Part shown: one piece after another, positions 8,512 through 16,511 of the stretch
Layout of the letters: each line of letters begins with the position of its first letter
Numbering within the stretch: the stretch's first letter is position 1
Source of the DNA: Thermococcus sp.
GTDB taxonomy: Archaea; Methanobacteriota_B; Thermococci; Thermococcales; Thermococcaceae
NCBI RefSeq assembly: GCF_015523185.1
Contig: NZ_WAKV01000029.1
Location: 1 to 46,777 of the forward strand
Direction of reading: 5' to 3'
DNA length: 46,777 bases
Position numbers and translations under genes: made by a program
The notes under the pieces: model-generated
The model's database searches: none
What the model was told of the DNA's origin: nothing
The model's input: the letters and a program-made list of their open reading frames with translations, nothing else

Positions 8512-9498
8512 ATGGTTCAGGTGATAGAATGGGTCAACCCTGGGGAAGACGAGATAATCTGGCGCTATCCGAACGAGGTCATAAAGTGGGGCGCCCAGCT
8601 GATAGTCCACGAGTACGAGGTAGCGGTCTTCATGCGCGACGGAAAAATCTACGACGTCCTCGGCCCGGGAAGGCATACCTTAACGACGCAAAACTTGCCA
8701 CTCCTCTACAAGCTCGTAGGGGGGAGCAACAGCCCCTTCAAGGCCACTATAATCTTCGTCAGCACCAAGCAGTTCCAGGGACGATACGGAGGAGAAACCC
8801 AGACGAGGGAGCTGGCTCCGGTCAAGTACTACGGCGTCTACTGGTTCAAGGTTGCCGACCCGGTTCTCTTCATAACCGAGGTGGTCGGGGGGCAAAGCCT
8901 CTACGACGCTCAGGACGTTACAAAGTTCATTCGCGCTTATTTCAACGAGGGCATGATGAAGCACCTTTCCACTTACTCAATAGTTGACCTCTTCCAGAAC
9001 CTTGACATGGTGAGCACCCAAGTTAAGGTAAAGCTTATGGAGGACTTCAGAAGGCTCGGCCTTGAGCTGGTAGATGTGAAAATTGAGGGCGTCAACACCA
9101 CCGATGAGTGGCGCCAGAGGCTCTTCTGGCTCATGCAGACGGGCAACGCTCAGGCAGTGATGCAGATGGACACGGTAAAGCAAGTCGCTGCTGAACTCGG
9201 AAAGAGCCCCGGGGCAGGAATGGGAACCGGGATGGTCCTAGTTCCTCAGCTCTTCCAGCAACCGACCCAGCCGGCACAACCAGCTCAACCCTATGCCGGA
9301 ACACCTGGGGGGCCACAGCAGTCCGCTCCAGCTACACAGCAGGGCCAGCAGGAAATCTGTCCGTACTGTGGCAAGCCAATTCCACCTGGAGCGCGCTTCT
9401 GTCCCTACTGCGGGCACGAAATCAAGCGCTGTCCCAACGGCCACATAGTTCCTGAGGGAGCTAAGTTCTGTCCCGTCTGCGGGGCGAAGATTGAGTGA
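8512..9498 (+). CDS. SPFH/band-7 protein with C-terminal zinc ribbons (YdjI-like)
   Basis: A 328-residue protein. The N-terminus MVQVIEWVNPGEDEIIWRYP and the SPFH core (about 20-200, with VHEYEVAVFMRDGKI, LGPGRHTL and VKYYGVYWFKVADP) resemble the so-called virion core protein/YdjI group of SPFH proteins. A Q/P/A-rich linker (about 240-280) leads to two zinc ribbons (CPYCGKPIPPGARFCPYCG; CPNG...FCPVCG). The group has no N-terminal membrane anchor, so membrane contact would be peripheral or through the two zinc-ribbon membrane partners upstream. ATG 8512 is placed by GGGTGA at 8501-8506. It is the last gene of the cassette, converging with the ATPase gene that ends 1 nt later on the other strand. 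Confidence 0.87.
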   Translation: MVQVIEWVNPGEDEIIWRYPNEVIKWGAQLIVHEYEVAVFMRDGKIYDVLGPGRHTLTTQNLPLLYKLVGGSNSPFKATIIFVSTKQFQGRYGGETQTRELAPVKYYGVYWFKVADPVLFITEVVGGQSLYDAQDVTKFIRAYFNEGMMKHLSTYSIVDLFQNLDMVSTQVKVKLMEDFRRLGLELVDVKIEGVNTTDEWRQRLFWLMQTGNAQAVMQMDTVKQVAAELGKSPGAGMGTGMVLVPQLFQQPTQPAQPAQPYAGTPGGPQQSAPATQQGQQEICPYCGKPIPPGARFCPYCGHEIKRCPNGHIVPEGAKFCPVCGAKIE

Positions 9499-10755
9499 TT
9501 ACTTCCTCTCCATATTTTTGAGGCTCTCCCTGGCTAGTTCCAAGAGCTCCTCGGGTGTTAGGACCTCGATGTCCTCGGGTTTCTTTTCGAGCACGTCTTC
9601 CGATGGCACGATGAGGACCCTTCTGCATTTGAATTTTCCGAGTCTGTCTTCTAGCCTCCTGACTTCTTCCCTTTTAACACGCTTCTTCCACTTGACCTCA
9701 CCAACGAGCTCCAGCCGATTAAAGCCTTGGAGGGCGATGTCAAGCTCAAGCTTCGGCTTTTCTATCCTAACTGGTCTCAGTCCATAGACCTTCGACAGCA
9801 AGGATTCCACAAAGCCTTCCACCGCCTTTGGAACCTTCTCGTTAACGGCCCGCGCTATGAATTCCCTCGGGGTTTCGAGCTCGGTGTATGCGTATTTTTC
9901 TTCCAGGTAAAAATGCAGGTCGAGGAGCGGTGACGAGTGCTGATATGAGAACTTCCTTCTCCTCTTACCAGTCACGGGAAGTTTTCTGAGTATCCCCATG
10001 TCTGTCAGGATCAGCAGATACCTCTGGAGAACCCCGGGGTTGTCCTTCTCTATGAGACCCCGCGAATAAAGGAGAGACGAAAGTTCGGTGCTCGTCCTCT
10101 TTCCGTCGGCAATCCCCTTCATTATCACCTCGTAGACCGCGGTTAGTTCCTTCACCTCCTCCGTGAAGGTCTCCCCTATCAACTCCCTTATCATCAAACC
10201 CGCGGAGAAAAGGTAATCGGTTAGGAACTCTCTCAGGGAGGGTCTGTACGGCTGGATGAGAAGTGGCTCGCGGAGGTAGGCAGATGCCTCGACGAGCTCC
10301 CTTCCTCCCAGCTCCCTGGAAAGCTCCACCAAGATTTCCCTCTCGTCTATCAGACCAACCCTGACCGGTGTGACTATTCCAAGCAACGGACTTTCTTTAC
10401 TGAGCAGAACCCTCCTTGAAAGCCACAGGGTAGAGGTAACCAAGATGAGCTCTCCCCTTCCGGAATACGCGTGTAGAACATCGAGGAATCTACTTGGAAG
10501 GCGGTGAAACTCGTCAACCACTACCCTTCCTCTCTTTAAGAATCTTGGGAACAGGTTAATGAACTCGGCGCTTGTCATCGTCCCCCCGTTTGTCCTGTCG
10601 TAAACCACACCATCCCTGCCCACAAAGAAGAACTCGTCGTAATCGAGGAAATTCTGAACGAGGAATGTTTTCCCGGTCTTCCTTCTACCATAAAGCATCT
10701 TCCAGCCCTGACCTTCCAGGGCCTTAAGTTCTATTCTCCTTTGAATTATTCTCAT
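9499..10755 (-). CDS. Archaeal STAND-type ATPase with C-terminal nuclease-like domain
   Basis: A 418-residue protein of the archaeal AAA/STAND ATPase group (PF01637-like, with a DUF234-like C-terminus). Walker A is YGRRKTGKT (22-30) and Walker B VVVDEF is near 80. A helical winged-helix region follows (SRGLIEKDNPGVLQRYLLIL). The C-terminal domain has a restriction-endonuclease-like pattern, with E/D then ELVGEVKWKK. The group is common in archaea and its role is mostly unknown. ATG 10755 is favoured because the TATA box (minus strand CTTTAAATATAT, 10775-10786) lies 25 nt upstream, making the message leaderless; in-frame ATG 10770 would fall outside the transcript. Confidence 0.82.
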   Translation of the reverse strand: MRIIQRRIELKALEGQGWKMLYGRRKTGKTFLVQNFLDYDEFFFVGRDGVVYDRTNGGTMTSAEFINLFPRFLKRGRVVVDEFHRLPSRFLDVLHAYSGRGELILVTSTLWLSRRVLLSKESPLLGIVTPVRVGLIDEREILVELSRELGGRELVEASAYLREPLLIQPYRPSLREFLTDYLFSAGLMIRELIGETFTEEVKELTAVYEVIMKGIADGKRTSTELSSLLYSRGLIEKDNPGVLQRYLLILTDMGILRKLPVTGKRRRKFSYQHSSPLLDLHFYLEEKYAYTELETPREFIARAVNEKVPKAVEGFVESLLSKVYGLRPVRIEKPKLELDIALQGFNRLELVGEVKWKKRVKREEVRRLEDRLGKFKCRRVLIVPSEDVLEKKPEDIEVLTPEELLELARESLKNMERK

Positions 10756-10774
10756 GGAAATAATTTGCACAAAA

Positions 10775-10786
10775 ATATATTTAAAG
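10775..10786 (-). promoter_or_regulatory. TATA box giving a leaderless ATPase mRNA
   Basis: The minus-strand sequence CTTTAAATATAT is centred about 25 nt before the A of ATG 10755, and there is no Shine-Dalgarno sequence between them. Confidence 0.55.
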
Positions 10787-10794
10787 TTTTGGGA

Positions 10795-11568
10795 TCACTC
10801 CCCGTAGAACTCCTTCTCAAAAACATCTATCCCGACCTCAAGGTTTTCCAGCCAGTCGAGGAACTTCCCGACGTGCTCGTCCCTGAAAATCGCCCCGTGT
10901 TGCGGCGATATGACCTTCGGCTTCAGCTTCCTGACGTGCCTCACCCAGGCCCTCAGCGCCTTTGTGGAACTCATATAGCGCCTGTGGAAGCCCTCCATGT
11001 GCCGGAGATGGTCGTCGAAGTCCTCCACGAAGAGGTACCACTCCCCGTCCGTGAAGGCCGCCGCACCTATGTCCGAGCTGAAGAGGATTCCGCTCTTCTC
11101 GTCGTAGAAGGAGAAGTTGCCTGGACTGTGGAGATAGTGGCTTGGAACTGCTTTGATGATAGATTTCCCGAGCTTAAAGTCGGCTCCTTTGTCAGGGATT
11201 CCGATGGTCCTTCCCGCGCTGAGAACCGCGAGGTGCGGGATGAAGCGAACCCAAAGGTCAGAGATAACGAGTTTCGCCAGCGGGGCGTACTCGAACCAGA
11301 GGTTCAGCCCGGCCACAACATCGGGATCCTGGTGCGAGTACATGAGGTACTTTATCTGGGTCGGAGGAACTATCGAGGAGACGTTTTTAAGAACCCTGGA
11401 GAAGACGAAGAATCCGCCAGGCTCTATCAGAGCTGCCTCGCTTCCGTCAACGACCAGATACTGGTTCGTGAGAATCCCCTTCTCGTCCTCGCTCTCCTCT
11501 ATTCCGAGCCAGAATACCTTGTGCTCCCCGTCGTCGTAGAGCGGGTAGCTGTTCATGTTCCTTATCAT
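10795..11568 (-). CDS. Metallo-beta-lactamase-fold protein of the oxygen-binding di-iron (ODP) type
   Basis: A 257-residue protein equal to the beta-lactamase domain of flavodiiron proteins without the flavodoxin part. Metal ligands are readable: His79, Asp81 and Asp83 in SHQDPDVV, His147 in SHYLHSPG, Asp166 in SSDIG, His224 in SPQHGAI. The H-x-D-x-D with no following His is the flavodiiron-like rather than zinc lactamase pattern. This suggests a di-iron site for O2, NO or peroxide chemistry or sensing; substrate unknown. The start is set by GGGGGTG 5 nt upstream, and its ATG is flush with the stop of the upstream gene. It is the last of three co-directional genes. Confidence 0.85.
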   Translation of the reverse strand: MIRNMNSYPLYDDGEHKVFWLGIEESEDEKGILTNQYLVVDGSEAALIEPGGFFVFSRVLKNVSSIVPPTQIKYLMYSHQDPDVVAGLNLWFEYAPLAKLVISDLWVRFIPHLAVLSAGRTIGIPDKGADFKLGKSIIKAVPSHYLHSPGNFSFYDEKSGILFSSDIGAAAFTDGEWYLFVEDFDDHLRHMEGFHRRYMSSTKALRAWVRHVRKLKPKVISPQHGAIFRDEHVGKFLDWLENLEVGIDVFEKEFYGE

Positions 11569-12378
11569 TCAGACACCCCCAACCGGAACCCAAACGTTCA
11601 CCATAAACGCTCCCTCTATCAGCGAGGCCAGCTCGACAGCCGCCCGCGCATCAGCTTCGTTCTGGACTTTGAGGGCCTTCGGCCCGTTCTCGTCCCTGTA
11701 TTCGATGGCGAGTATCCTGCTCCCCTCGAGCAGAACCTTGAAGGACTTGGTTCCATCGTTGGTTATCCCCGAGATGTAGAGAATCTTGTCCTTCACATTA
11801 GCGCGGAGTTCTCCAACGAGGTCGAAGAAGCCGTTCTTTCCGATGATGTGAAGCCCACCGTGCACCATGCGGGACTTGGCGAGGAAGTTGGCAACGCTCA
11901 TCGGGTCCGAGAAGTCCACGTGCTCCGAGATAAACCCGTGCTCTTTCCCGGCTGGAACCTTCAGCTCCTCAGAAACGGGCCTGTTTTCCGCCAGCTCTTT
12001 CAGGGACTTTCCAATCCTGTCCACAAAGTCCTGGAGGGTTTTCCCGAGCCAGAACTTGCCTTTCCCCTGATAGGAAAGCTCCAGTTCGACACTGGTACTC
12101 TTCTGCCACTCCTTAAGGGTAACGAGGAGGACTAGATGGCCTCTCTTTCCAGTTCCGTCGTAGATGTAGCTGTTGTAGTCGGTGTGATAATCGAACTGGT
12201 ACGTGTCCCTGAACTTGAAGACGAACCTGGGGAGCATTATCTCCGCGCTCACCCCGTTCCTTGTGCTCACCTTAACCACATAGGGCCAGTTGGTTATGAA
12301 CGAGGGAAGGTCCTCAAGAACAGCCTCAACGGCTTCCTTTGGAGCGTTAACAGAAACGGAAGAGTTCTTCCTCTTCAT
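11569..12378 (-). CDS. SRPBCC-like protein, middle gene of the ODP operon
   Basis: A 269-residue protein. The first 140 residues (VSVNAPKEAVEAVLEDLPSF, then VKVSTRNGVSAEIMLP) read like a START/SRPBCC ligand-binding helix-grip domain: the N-terminal strand VSVNAPKEAV is typical. The second half (about 150-269) is an alpha/beta region with VHGGLHIIG and ILYISGI that I do not recognise. No signal peptide. It overlaps the upstream small gene by 4 nt and abuts the downstream di-iron lactamase gene, so the three products probably act together. The call of the N-terminal fold is by pattern only. Confidence 0.65.
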   Translation of the reverse strand: MKRKNSSVSVNAPKEAVEAVLEDLPSFITNWPYVVKVSTRNGVSAEIMLPRFVFKFRDTYQFDYHTDYNSYIYDGTGKRGHLVLLVTLKEWQKSTSVELELSYQGKGKFWLGKTLQDFVDRIGKSLKELAENRPVSEELKVPAGKEHGFISEHVDFSDPMSVANFLAKSRMVHGGLHIIGKNGFFDLVGELRANVKDKILYISGITNDGTKSFKVLLEGSRILAIEYRDENGPKALKVQNEADARAAVELASLIEGAFMVNVWVPVGGV

Positions 12379-12683
12379 TTTGCATCACTCAGTAGCCTAT
12401 GGATTCCGACGTAGATGCCCTCAACCCCTTCCGCAGGCCTGGCGGGCACCATGAAGTAAACGTCGTTCCCGTCCCTGAAGGAGTACTCCTTCTCCTCACT
12501 GTGGAGTATCACTTCCATCTCAAGGCCTGATATCCTGCCCTCACTGATAGTAGCCCTACCAACTACGTGAGGCACGCCCAGATTGACTCCCTCAGTTATG
12601 CTCTTCCAGAGCTTCTGGAGCTCTCCAAAAGGGTCGAGGCTCCATCCCTCAAACCTTGAAAAATTGTCACTTTCAGTGCCCAT
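12375..12683 (-). CDS. Small conserved-looking protein, first gene of the ODP operon
   Basis: A 102-residue protein of unknown family (MGTESDNFSRFEGW). It has a basic helical middle (GELQKLWKSITEGVNLGVP) and a beta-rich end (ISGLEMEVILHSEEKEYSF). ATG 12683 is preferred over in-frame GTG 12692 because GGTGGGT precedes it by a few bases. It is coupled to the next gene through ATGA. Inverted repeats at 12735-12746 and 12755-12777 lie upstream and may be regulatory. Confidence 0.65.
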   Translation of the reverse strand: MGTESDNFSRFEGWSLDPFGELQKLWKSITEGVNLGVPHVVGRATISEGRISGLEMEVILHSEEKEYSFRDGNDVYFMVPARPAEGVEGIYVGIHRLLSDAK

Positions 12684-12734
12684 AATACCCACCAGCTTTT
12701 CGCTTATTAATCATGTTTGTATAACCAACTCACA

Positions 12735-12777
12735 CAATACGTGTATTAAAACCCTTTGGTTTGCAAAATAAACCAAA
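12735..12777. repeat. Two inverted repeats upstream of the ODP operon
   Basis: AATAC-GT-GTATT (12738-12749 region) and a perfect 8-bp inverted repeat TTTGGTTT-N7-AAACCAAA (12755-12777) lie 50-95 nt upstream of ATG 12683 in an AT-rich gap of 281 nt (12684-12964). They could be an operator or hairpins. No gene is evident in the gap: a 24-codon frame starting ATG near 12870 has no supporting evidence. Confidence 0.4.
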
Positions 12778-12964
12778 TTTGTGTCGGTAATAATCAGATA
12801 TGTGCAATCTTCGGATTTTAGTTTGAATTCCAAAAATAAAGCTCGGGATTGTGGTTCGATTATAGGATATGGCCAAATGGAAACAGAAAGTTATGTTAGA
12901 AGTACCAGAGGCTCAAAAGTCCGCTTATAGAGTTCTGAGATGAATGGAAAAGGTAAACAATTAC

Positions 12965-13984
12965 TTAAAGCCCAAACCTATTCTCGATGTAAGCCCTTAT
13001 CAGCTCCTTAGTTGCGAGGAGGCCCTTAACGTGCGTCCTTTCCATACCGTGGCTCGCGTGGACACCGGGTCCGATGAGAGCAACCCTGAAGTCCCAGCCG
13101 GCCCTTAATGCTGCAGAACCATCGGAGCCGTAGTAGGGGAACACATCAACCACGTGCGGTATGTCTCTCTCCACGGCCAGCTCTATCAGTCTGGTAGTCA
13201 TCTCGTAGTCGTAGGGACCGGTTGAGTCCTTTGCCGCTATCGAGACGGCCGTTTCTTTGCCGTAGACGCCTTCGCCGACAACGCCCATATCCACAACGAG
13301 TAGCTCTTTAGTGCTGGAGGGATAGCCGGCGGAACCCCCGTGACCGACCTCCTCATAGGGTGAGAAGAAGAAGGCCACAGGGAGCTTTTCCAGTTTCTCT
13401 GCTCCAAGCTCCAAAAGCAGGTCAATCATAACCGCGATGCTCGCCTTGTCATCCAAGAAGTGCGCCTTGACGAAGCCGTTGACGTATTCGAACTTCGGGT
13501 CGAAGGCTATAAAATCCCCCGGTCTAATGCCGAGCTTCTCGGTGTCTTCCTTCTTCTCGACGAGCTCGTCGAGGCGGATGTACATGTTCTCCTCTTTCCT
13601 CTCCTTCTTTCCTGCTTCCCTATTGACGTGGACGCTCGGGTTCTTGAGGAGGAGCGTTCCTCTATAGCGCTTCCCAGAGCGGGTGATTATCGTGCAGTAC
13701 TCTCCCTCGAACGTCGGGAGAAGAAGTCCACCGATTTTTGTAAAGCTCAGGTGTCCATCTGGCAGGATTCCCTTCACCATGGCTCCAAGCGTATCAACAT
13801 GGCCCGCTATGACAAGCTCGGGCTTCGGGTGGTTGCCCGCTATTAAAGCTCCTTTGTTGGTGTAATACGTCTTTATTCCAGCCTCGTTGAGCTTCCTCTC
13901 GATGTGGGCGAGAACCTCCTTGGTGTAACCGGTTGGGGAGGGTATTTCCAGAGTCTCCCTAAGAATCTCAACGACGCGCTCCAT
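12965..13984 (-). CDS. M42 family metallo-aminopeptidase (glutamyl aminopeptidase/TET-like)
   Basis: Cytosolic aminopeptidase of 339 residues that degrades peptides; M42 enzymes form large tetrahedral assemblies. Metal and catalytic residues are in place: His62 and Asp64 in AGHVDTLG, Asp178/Asp179 in HFLDDKAS, Glu211/Glu212 in SPYEEVGHGG, Asp232 in VVDMG and His312 in VHASHGMERTH. ATG 13984 has GGTGGT at the right spacing; in-frame GTG 13993 lies inside that site. The exact peptide specificity cannot be read. A short gap separates it from the initiator tRNA, which runs on the same strand. Confidence 0.92.
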   Translation of the reverse strand: MERVVEILRETLEIPSPTGYTKEVLAHIERKLNEAGIKTYYTNKGALIAGNHPKPELVIAGHVDTLGAMVKGILPDGHLSFTKIGGLLLPTFEGEYCTIITRSGKRYRGTLLLKNPSVHVNREAGKKERKEENMYIRLDELVEKKEDTEKLGIRPGDFIAFDPKFEYVNGFVKAHFLDDKASIAVMIDLLLELGAEKLEKLPVAFFFSPYEEVGHGGSAGYPSSTKELLVVDMGVVGEGVYGKETAVSIAAKDSTGPYDYEMTTRLIELAVERDIPHVVDVFPYYGSDGSAALRAGWDFRVALIGPGVHASHGMERTHVKGLLATKELIRAYIENRFGL

Positions 13985-14066
13985 AGGAACCACCGTTAAG
14001 AAGTGGCTCGAAGGGTTAAAAAGGGCACCGGCAGAAGGTCAAGGGGACAAAAGCGCCCAAGAAATC

Positions 14067-14144
14067 TGGTAGCGGGGGGAGGATTTGAACCTCCGACCTC
14101 CGGGTTATGAGCCCGGCGGGCACTCCTAGCTGCCCCACCCCGCT
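14067..14144 (-). tRNA. Initiator tRNA-Met (CAU)
   Basis: Read on the minus strand, the 5' AGCGGGG pairs with CCCCGCT, giving the A1-U72 pair typical of archaeal initiators. The anticodon stem has the three G-C pairs (CCGGGCTCATAACCCGG) and the anticodon CAT (complement of 14107-14109). The T-arm is GGAGGTTCAAATCCTCC. CCA is encoded (complement of 14067-14069). A TATA box (TTTATAAA, 14177-14184) lies upstream. Confidence 0.95.
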
Positions 14145-14199
14145 GCTCGACCCGTTAGTTAGTCATTCGGGGAGACTTTATAAATCTTTCGGAGCGGGA

Positions 14200-14206
14200 T
14201 TTATAT
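14200..14206 (+). promoter_or_regulatory. TATA box of the phosphomevalonate dehydratase operon
   Basis: TTTATAT sits about 27 nt before a likely start near 14228, followed by GGTGGTG (14229-14235) and ATG 14238. The divergent tRNA promoter at 14177-14184 is only 16 nt away. Confidence 0.5.
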
Positions 14207-14237
14207 TCCCTCCCGTCGTTTTTGGTTCGGTGGTGTC

Positions 14238-15398
14238 ATGTACCTGACAAAGGAAGAGGAGCTCATTCTAGCTGGGGAATACGGCTACGCGCTCCAGAAG
14301 GCGATGGAAATACTAGTGGCACTCGGGGATATTTACGGTGCCGAAAGGCTCATTCCGATAAAGAGTGCACAGATTGCCGGTGTTTCCTACAAGAACCTTG
14401 GAGAGGCTGGCCTTGAGTTCCTGAGGGACTTTGTAAACGCTGGAGCAAAGGTGAGTGTCCATACAACGCTGAACCCGGCAGGGATAGGCAATGAGGAGTT
14501 CATGGAAAAGCAGAGGGAAGTCCTGGACCTTTACAGGGCCATGGGGATAGAGGTCACCTCAACGTGCACGCCCTACTACGGGGCGAACCTGCCCAAGTTC
14601 GGCGACCACGTAGCTTGGAGCGAGAGTTCGGCGGTAAGCTTTGCCAACTCTGTAATAGGTGCCAGAACCAACCGCGAGGGAGGACCTTCAAGCCTCGCCT
14701 CAGCCATCGTTGGCAAAACACCTGAATACGGGCTCCACCTCGAGGAGAACAGGAAAGCCACTGTGAGGGTGAGGGTTGAGGCAAGGGTAAAGACGTTCGT
14801 TGATTACTCGGCACTCGGCTACCACCTAGGAAAAACCCTTGGCAACGACGTGCCCTACATAACCGGCCTCATGCCGGAGAGCACAGATTACCTCAAAGAA
14901 CTCGGCGCTTCAATGGCGGCAACGGGTTCAATAGCCCTCTACCACGTCGAGAACGAGACACCTGAATACAGGGATGCGATAGACGATAGTTTGGAAACCA
15001 TAACCGTTGAGGAAAAAGATATTGAAGCCGTTAGGGAGCAGTTCCGGGATGACTGGAGGGACATAGACACGATTCTAATTGGTTGTCCTCATGCATCAAT
15101 TCAAGAGGTAAAAGGGATAGCCGAACTTTTAAAGATGAGAGGAAGGCCACTCAAAATACCGCTCTTCATCACCGCGAGTAGGGCAGTGAAGGCGCTCGCC
15201 GATGCTCTAGGCTACACTGAAATTATAGAGCGCTACAACGGCCGGATTATATCCGATTCGTGCTTTGTCGTGTCTCCAATAAGGGGCTGGTACAGGGGGA
15301 TAGCCACCAACAGCGGAAAGTCGGCCTTTTACTTCCGCTCCTTCGGCTTCAATGTCAGGCTTGACGACGCCGAGAGGCTCATAAAAGAGGCCCCGTGA
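14238..15398 (+). CDS. Phosphomevalonate dehydratase large subunit (aconitase X)
   Basis: Catalytic Fe-S subunit of the enzyme that dehydrates (R)-5-phosphomevalonate to trans-anhydromevalonate 5-phosphate in the modified archaeal mevalonate pathway, feeding isoprenoid lipid synthesis. The 386 residues fit the aconitase X large-subunit family. Probable cluster ligands are Cys110 (STCTPYYG), Cys283 (IGCPHASIQE) and Cys342 (ISDSCFVVSP). ATG 14238 follows GGTGGTG. The small-subunit gene begins 9 nt after the stop, which confirms the pairing typical of archaea; bacteria often use the same family for hydroxyproline metabolism, but that is unlikely here. Confidence 0.92.
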   Translation: MYLTKEEELILAGEYGYALQKAMEILVALGDIYGAERLIPIKSAQIAGVSYKNLGEAGLEFLRDFVNAGAKVSVHTTLNPAGIGNEEFMEKQREVLDLYRAMGIEVTSTCTPYYGANLPKFGDHVAWSESSAVSFANSVIGARTNREGGPSSLASAIVGKTPEYGLHLEENRKATVRVRVEARVKTFVDYSALGYHLGKTLGNDVPYITGLMPESTDYLKELGASMAATGSIALYHVENETPEYRDAIDDSLETITVEEKDIEAVREQFRDDWRDIDTILIGCPHASIQEVKGIAELLKMRGRPLKIPLFITASRAVKALADALGYTEIIERYNGRIISDSCFVVSPIRGWYRGIATNSGKSAFYFRSFGFNVRLDDAERLIKEAP

Positions 15399-15407
15399 GG
15401 TGAGATT

Positions 15408-15800
15408 ATGAAGCTTAGGGGAAGGAAAATCGTCGGCGGAAAGGCCGAGGGAGAACTGATAGTGTCCCAAAAGCCCCTCTCATTTCTCGGAGGCGTTGAC
15501 CCGGAAACGGGAATCGTCACCGACGCCGAGAGTGACATAAGGGGAGAGAGCATAGCCGGGAAGATACTGGCCTTCCCGAGGGGAAAGGGCTCAACGGTTG
15601 GCTCCTACATAATCTACGCTCTCAAGAAGAACGGAAAGGCACCAAAGGCTATAATAGTGGGCGAGGCAGAGACCATAGTTGCAACCGGTGCCATAATAGC
15701 AGGAATCCCGATGGTGGACGGTATAGATATCTCAAAGCTGAAGACAGGGATGAAAGTTAAGGTTGATGCCGACTCCGGGGAGGTTTACTTAGAGGAGTAA
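15408..15800 (+). CDS. Phosphomevalonate dehydratase small subunit (DUF126/AcnX swivel)
   Basis: Swivelling small subunit of 130 residues that completes the active site of the aconitase X-type dehydratase. The family motif FPRGKGSTVGSY (56-67) includes the conserved Ser62. GEAETIVATGAIIAGIP and DGIDISKLKTG follow. ATG 15408 has GAGGTGA at 15398-15404 overlapping the end of the large-subunit gene. The pair is transcribed together. Downstream, a short hairpin (GAGGCC-ATCA-GGCCTC, near 15885-15900) lies between this gene and the convergent eS1 gene. Confidence 0.92.
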   Translation: MKLRGRKIVGGKAEGELIVSQKPLSFLGGVDPETGIVTDAESDIRGESIAGKILAFPRGKGSTVGSYIIYALKKNGKAPKAIIVGEAETIVATGAIIAGIPMVDGIDISKLKTGMKVKVDADSGEVYLEE

Positions 15801-15893
15801 CCCAATTTTCTTCTCTTTGCTTTGAGAAGCTGACTTTTCAAGGAAAACGATGTCGACTAGAACACTCCCAGAAAAGGAGATTTTGAGAGGCCA

Positions 15894-16496
15894 TCAGGCC
15901 TCCGGCTCGGCGAGAACTTTAATTTTCCTAATCTCGGCGCGCTTAATTGGGTATATCTTCCTTGCTTCCTTGGCAATCTCCTGGGCAATCTGGCCGTTAA
16001 CAGACTGGAGGACGAAGTCCGCGAAGTTAAGCTCCTCGGCTTTCTTGTAGATTATGTCCTGTATTATCTTCCTGATGGCTCTCTCTTGGCTGGTCTGGAT
16101 TCTCCTGTAGGCTATGACCATGCCCATAACTCTGAGCTTGTAGCCGTCCTTGGTGGTGATGTTGAAGATTCCGTCAACGCGGGTGGTTCTTCTCCTGACG
16201 AGTGAGCGAATGTAGCTCCTCGCGAGGGTGTGACCCTTGAACTTGGTGTAGGCGTTCTGGCCCTTAACGTCGTAGACCTGGAAGTAGAGCTTGACGTGGC
16301 TCTTAGTGAAGTCTCCGGTGAGGTCCCTAAGGGTGGTCTCGATTACCCTTCCTATAACCTTTTCAGGCTCGTCCGCCGGGGTAAGTCCTATTTCCTTGCT
16401 TCCGAAAAAGTCTGGAGCGTAAATCACGAACCATTCTTTCATCTTCCACTTATCCTTAGTAGCGGCTGCCCTACGCCTTGGGTTACCCCTTGCCAT
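15894..16496 (-). CDS. rps3ae: 30S ribosomal protein eS1 (S3Ae)
   Basis: Ribosomal protein of the small subunit, archaeal/eukaryal eS1 family, 200 residues. Recognisable stretches are [36 protein letters not shown] and [23 protein letters not shown] 16496 follows a perfect GGAGGTG 5 nt upstream. It is the last gene of the uS15-GAN-pcc2-eS1 operon, 15 nt after pcc2. Confidence 0.97.
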   Translation of the reverse strand: MARGNPRRRAAATKDKWKMKEWFVIYAPDFFGSKEIGLTPADEPEKVIGRVIETTLRDLTGDFTKSHVKLYFQVYDVKGQNAYTKFKGHTLARSYIRSLVRRRTTRVDGIFNITTKDGYKLRVMGMVIAYRRIQTSQERAIRKIIQDIIYKKAEELNFADFVLQSVNGQIAQEIAKEARKIYPIKRAEIRKIKVLAEPEA

Positions 16497-16511
16497 CTTA
16501 ACACCTCCAAT

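Noticed and set aside
10741-12135. A 464-codon open frame on the + strand opposite the di-iron lactamase and SRPBCC genes
   Set aside because: Its protein is low in sense (Pro, Val, Glu and Arg runs), it lies antisense to two well-supported coupled genes, and such shadows are common in GC-biased codons.
12870-12944. A 24-codon open frame starting ATGGCCAAATGG in the gap before the M42 gene
   Set aside because: It is too short, has no ribosome binding site or properly spaced TATA box, and resembles no family I know.
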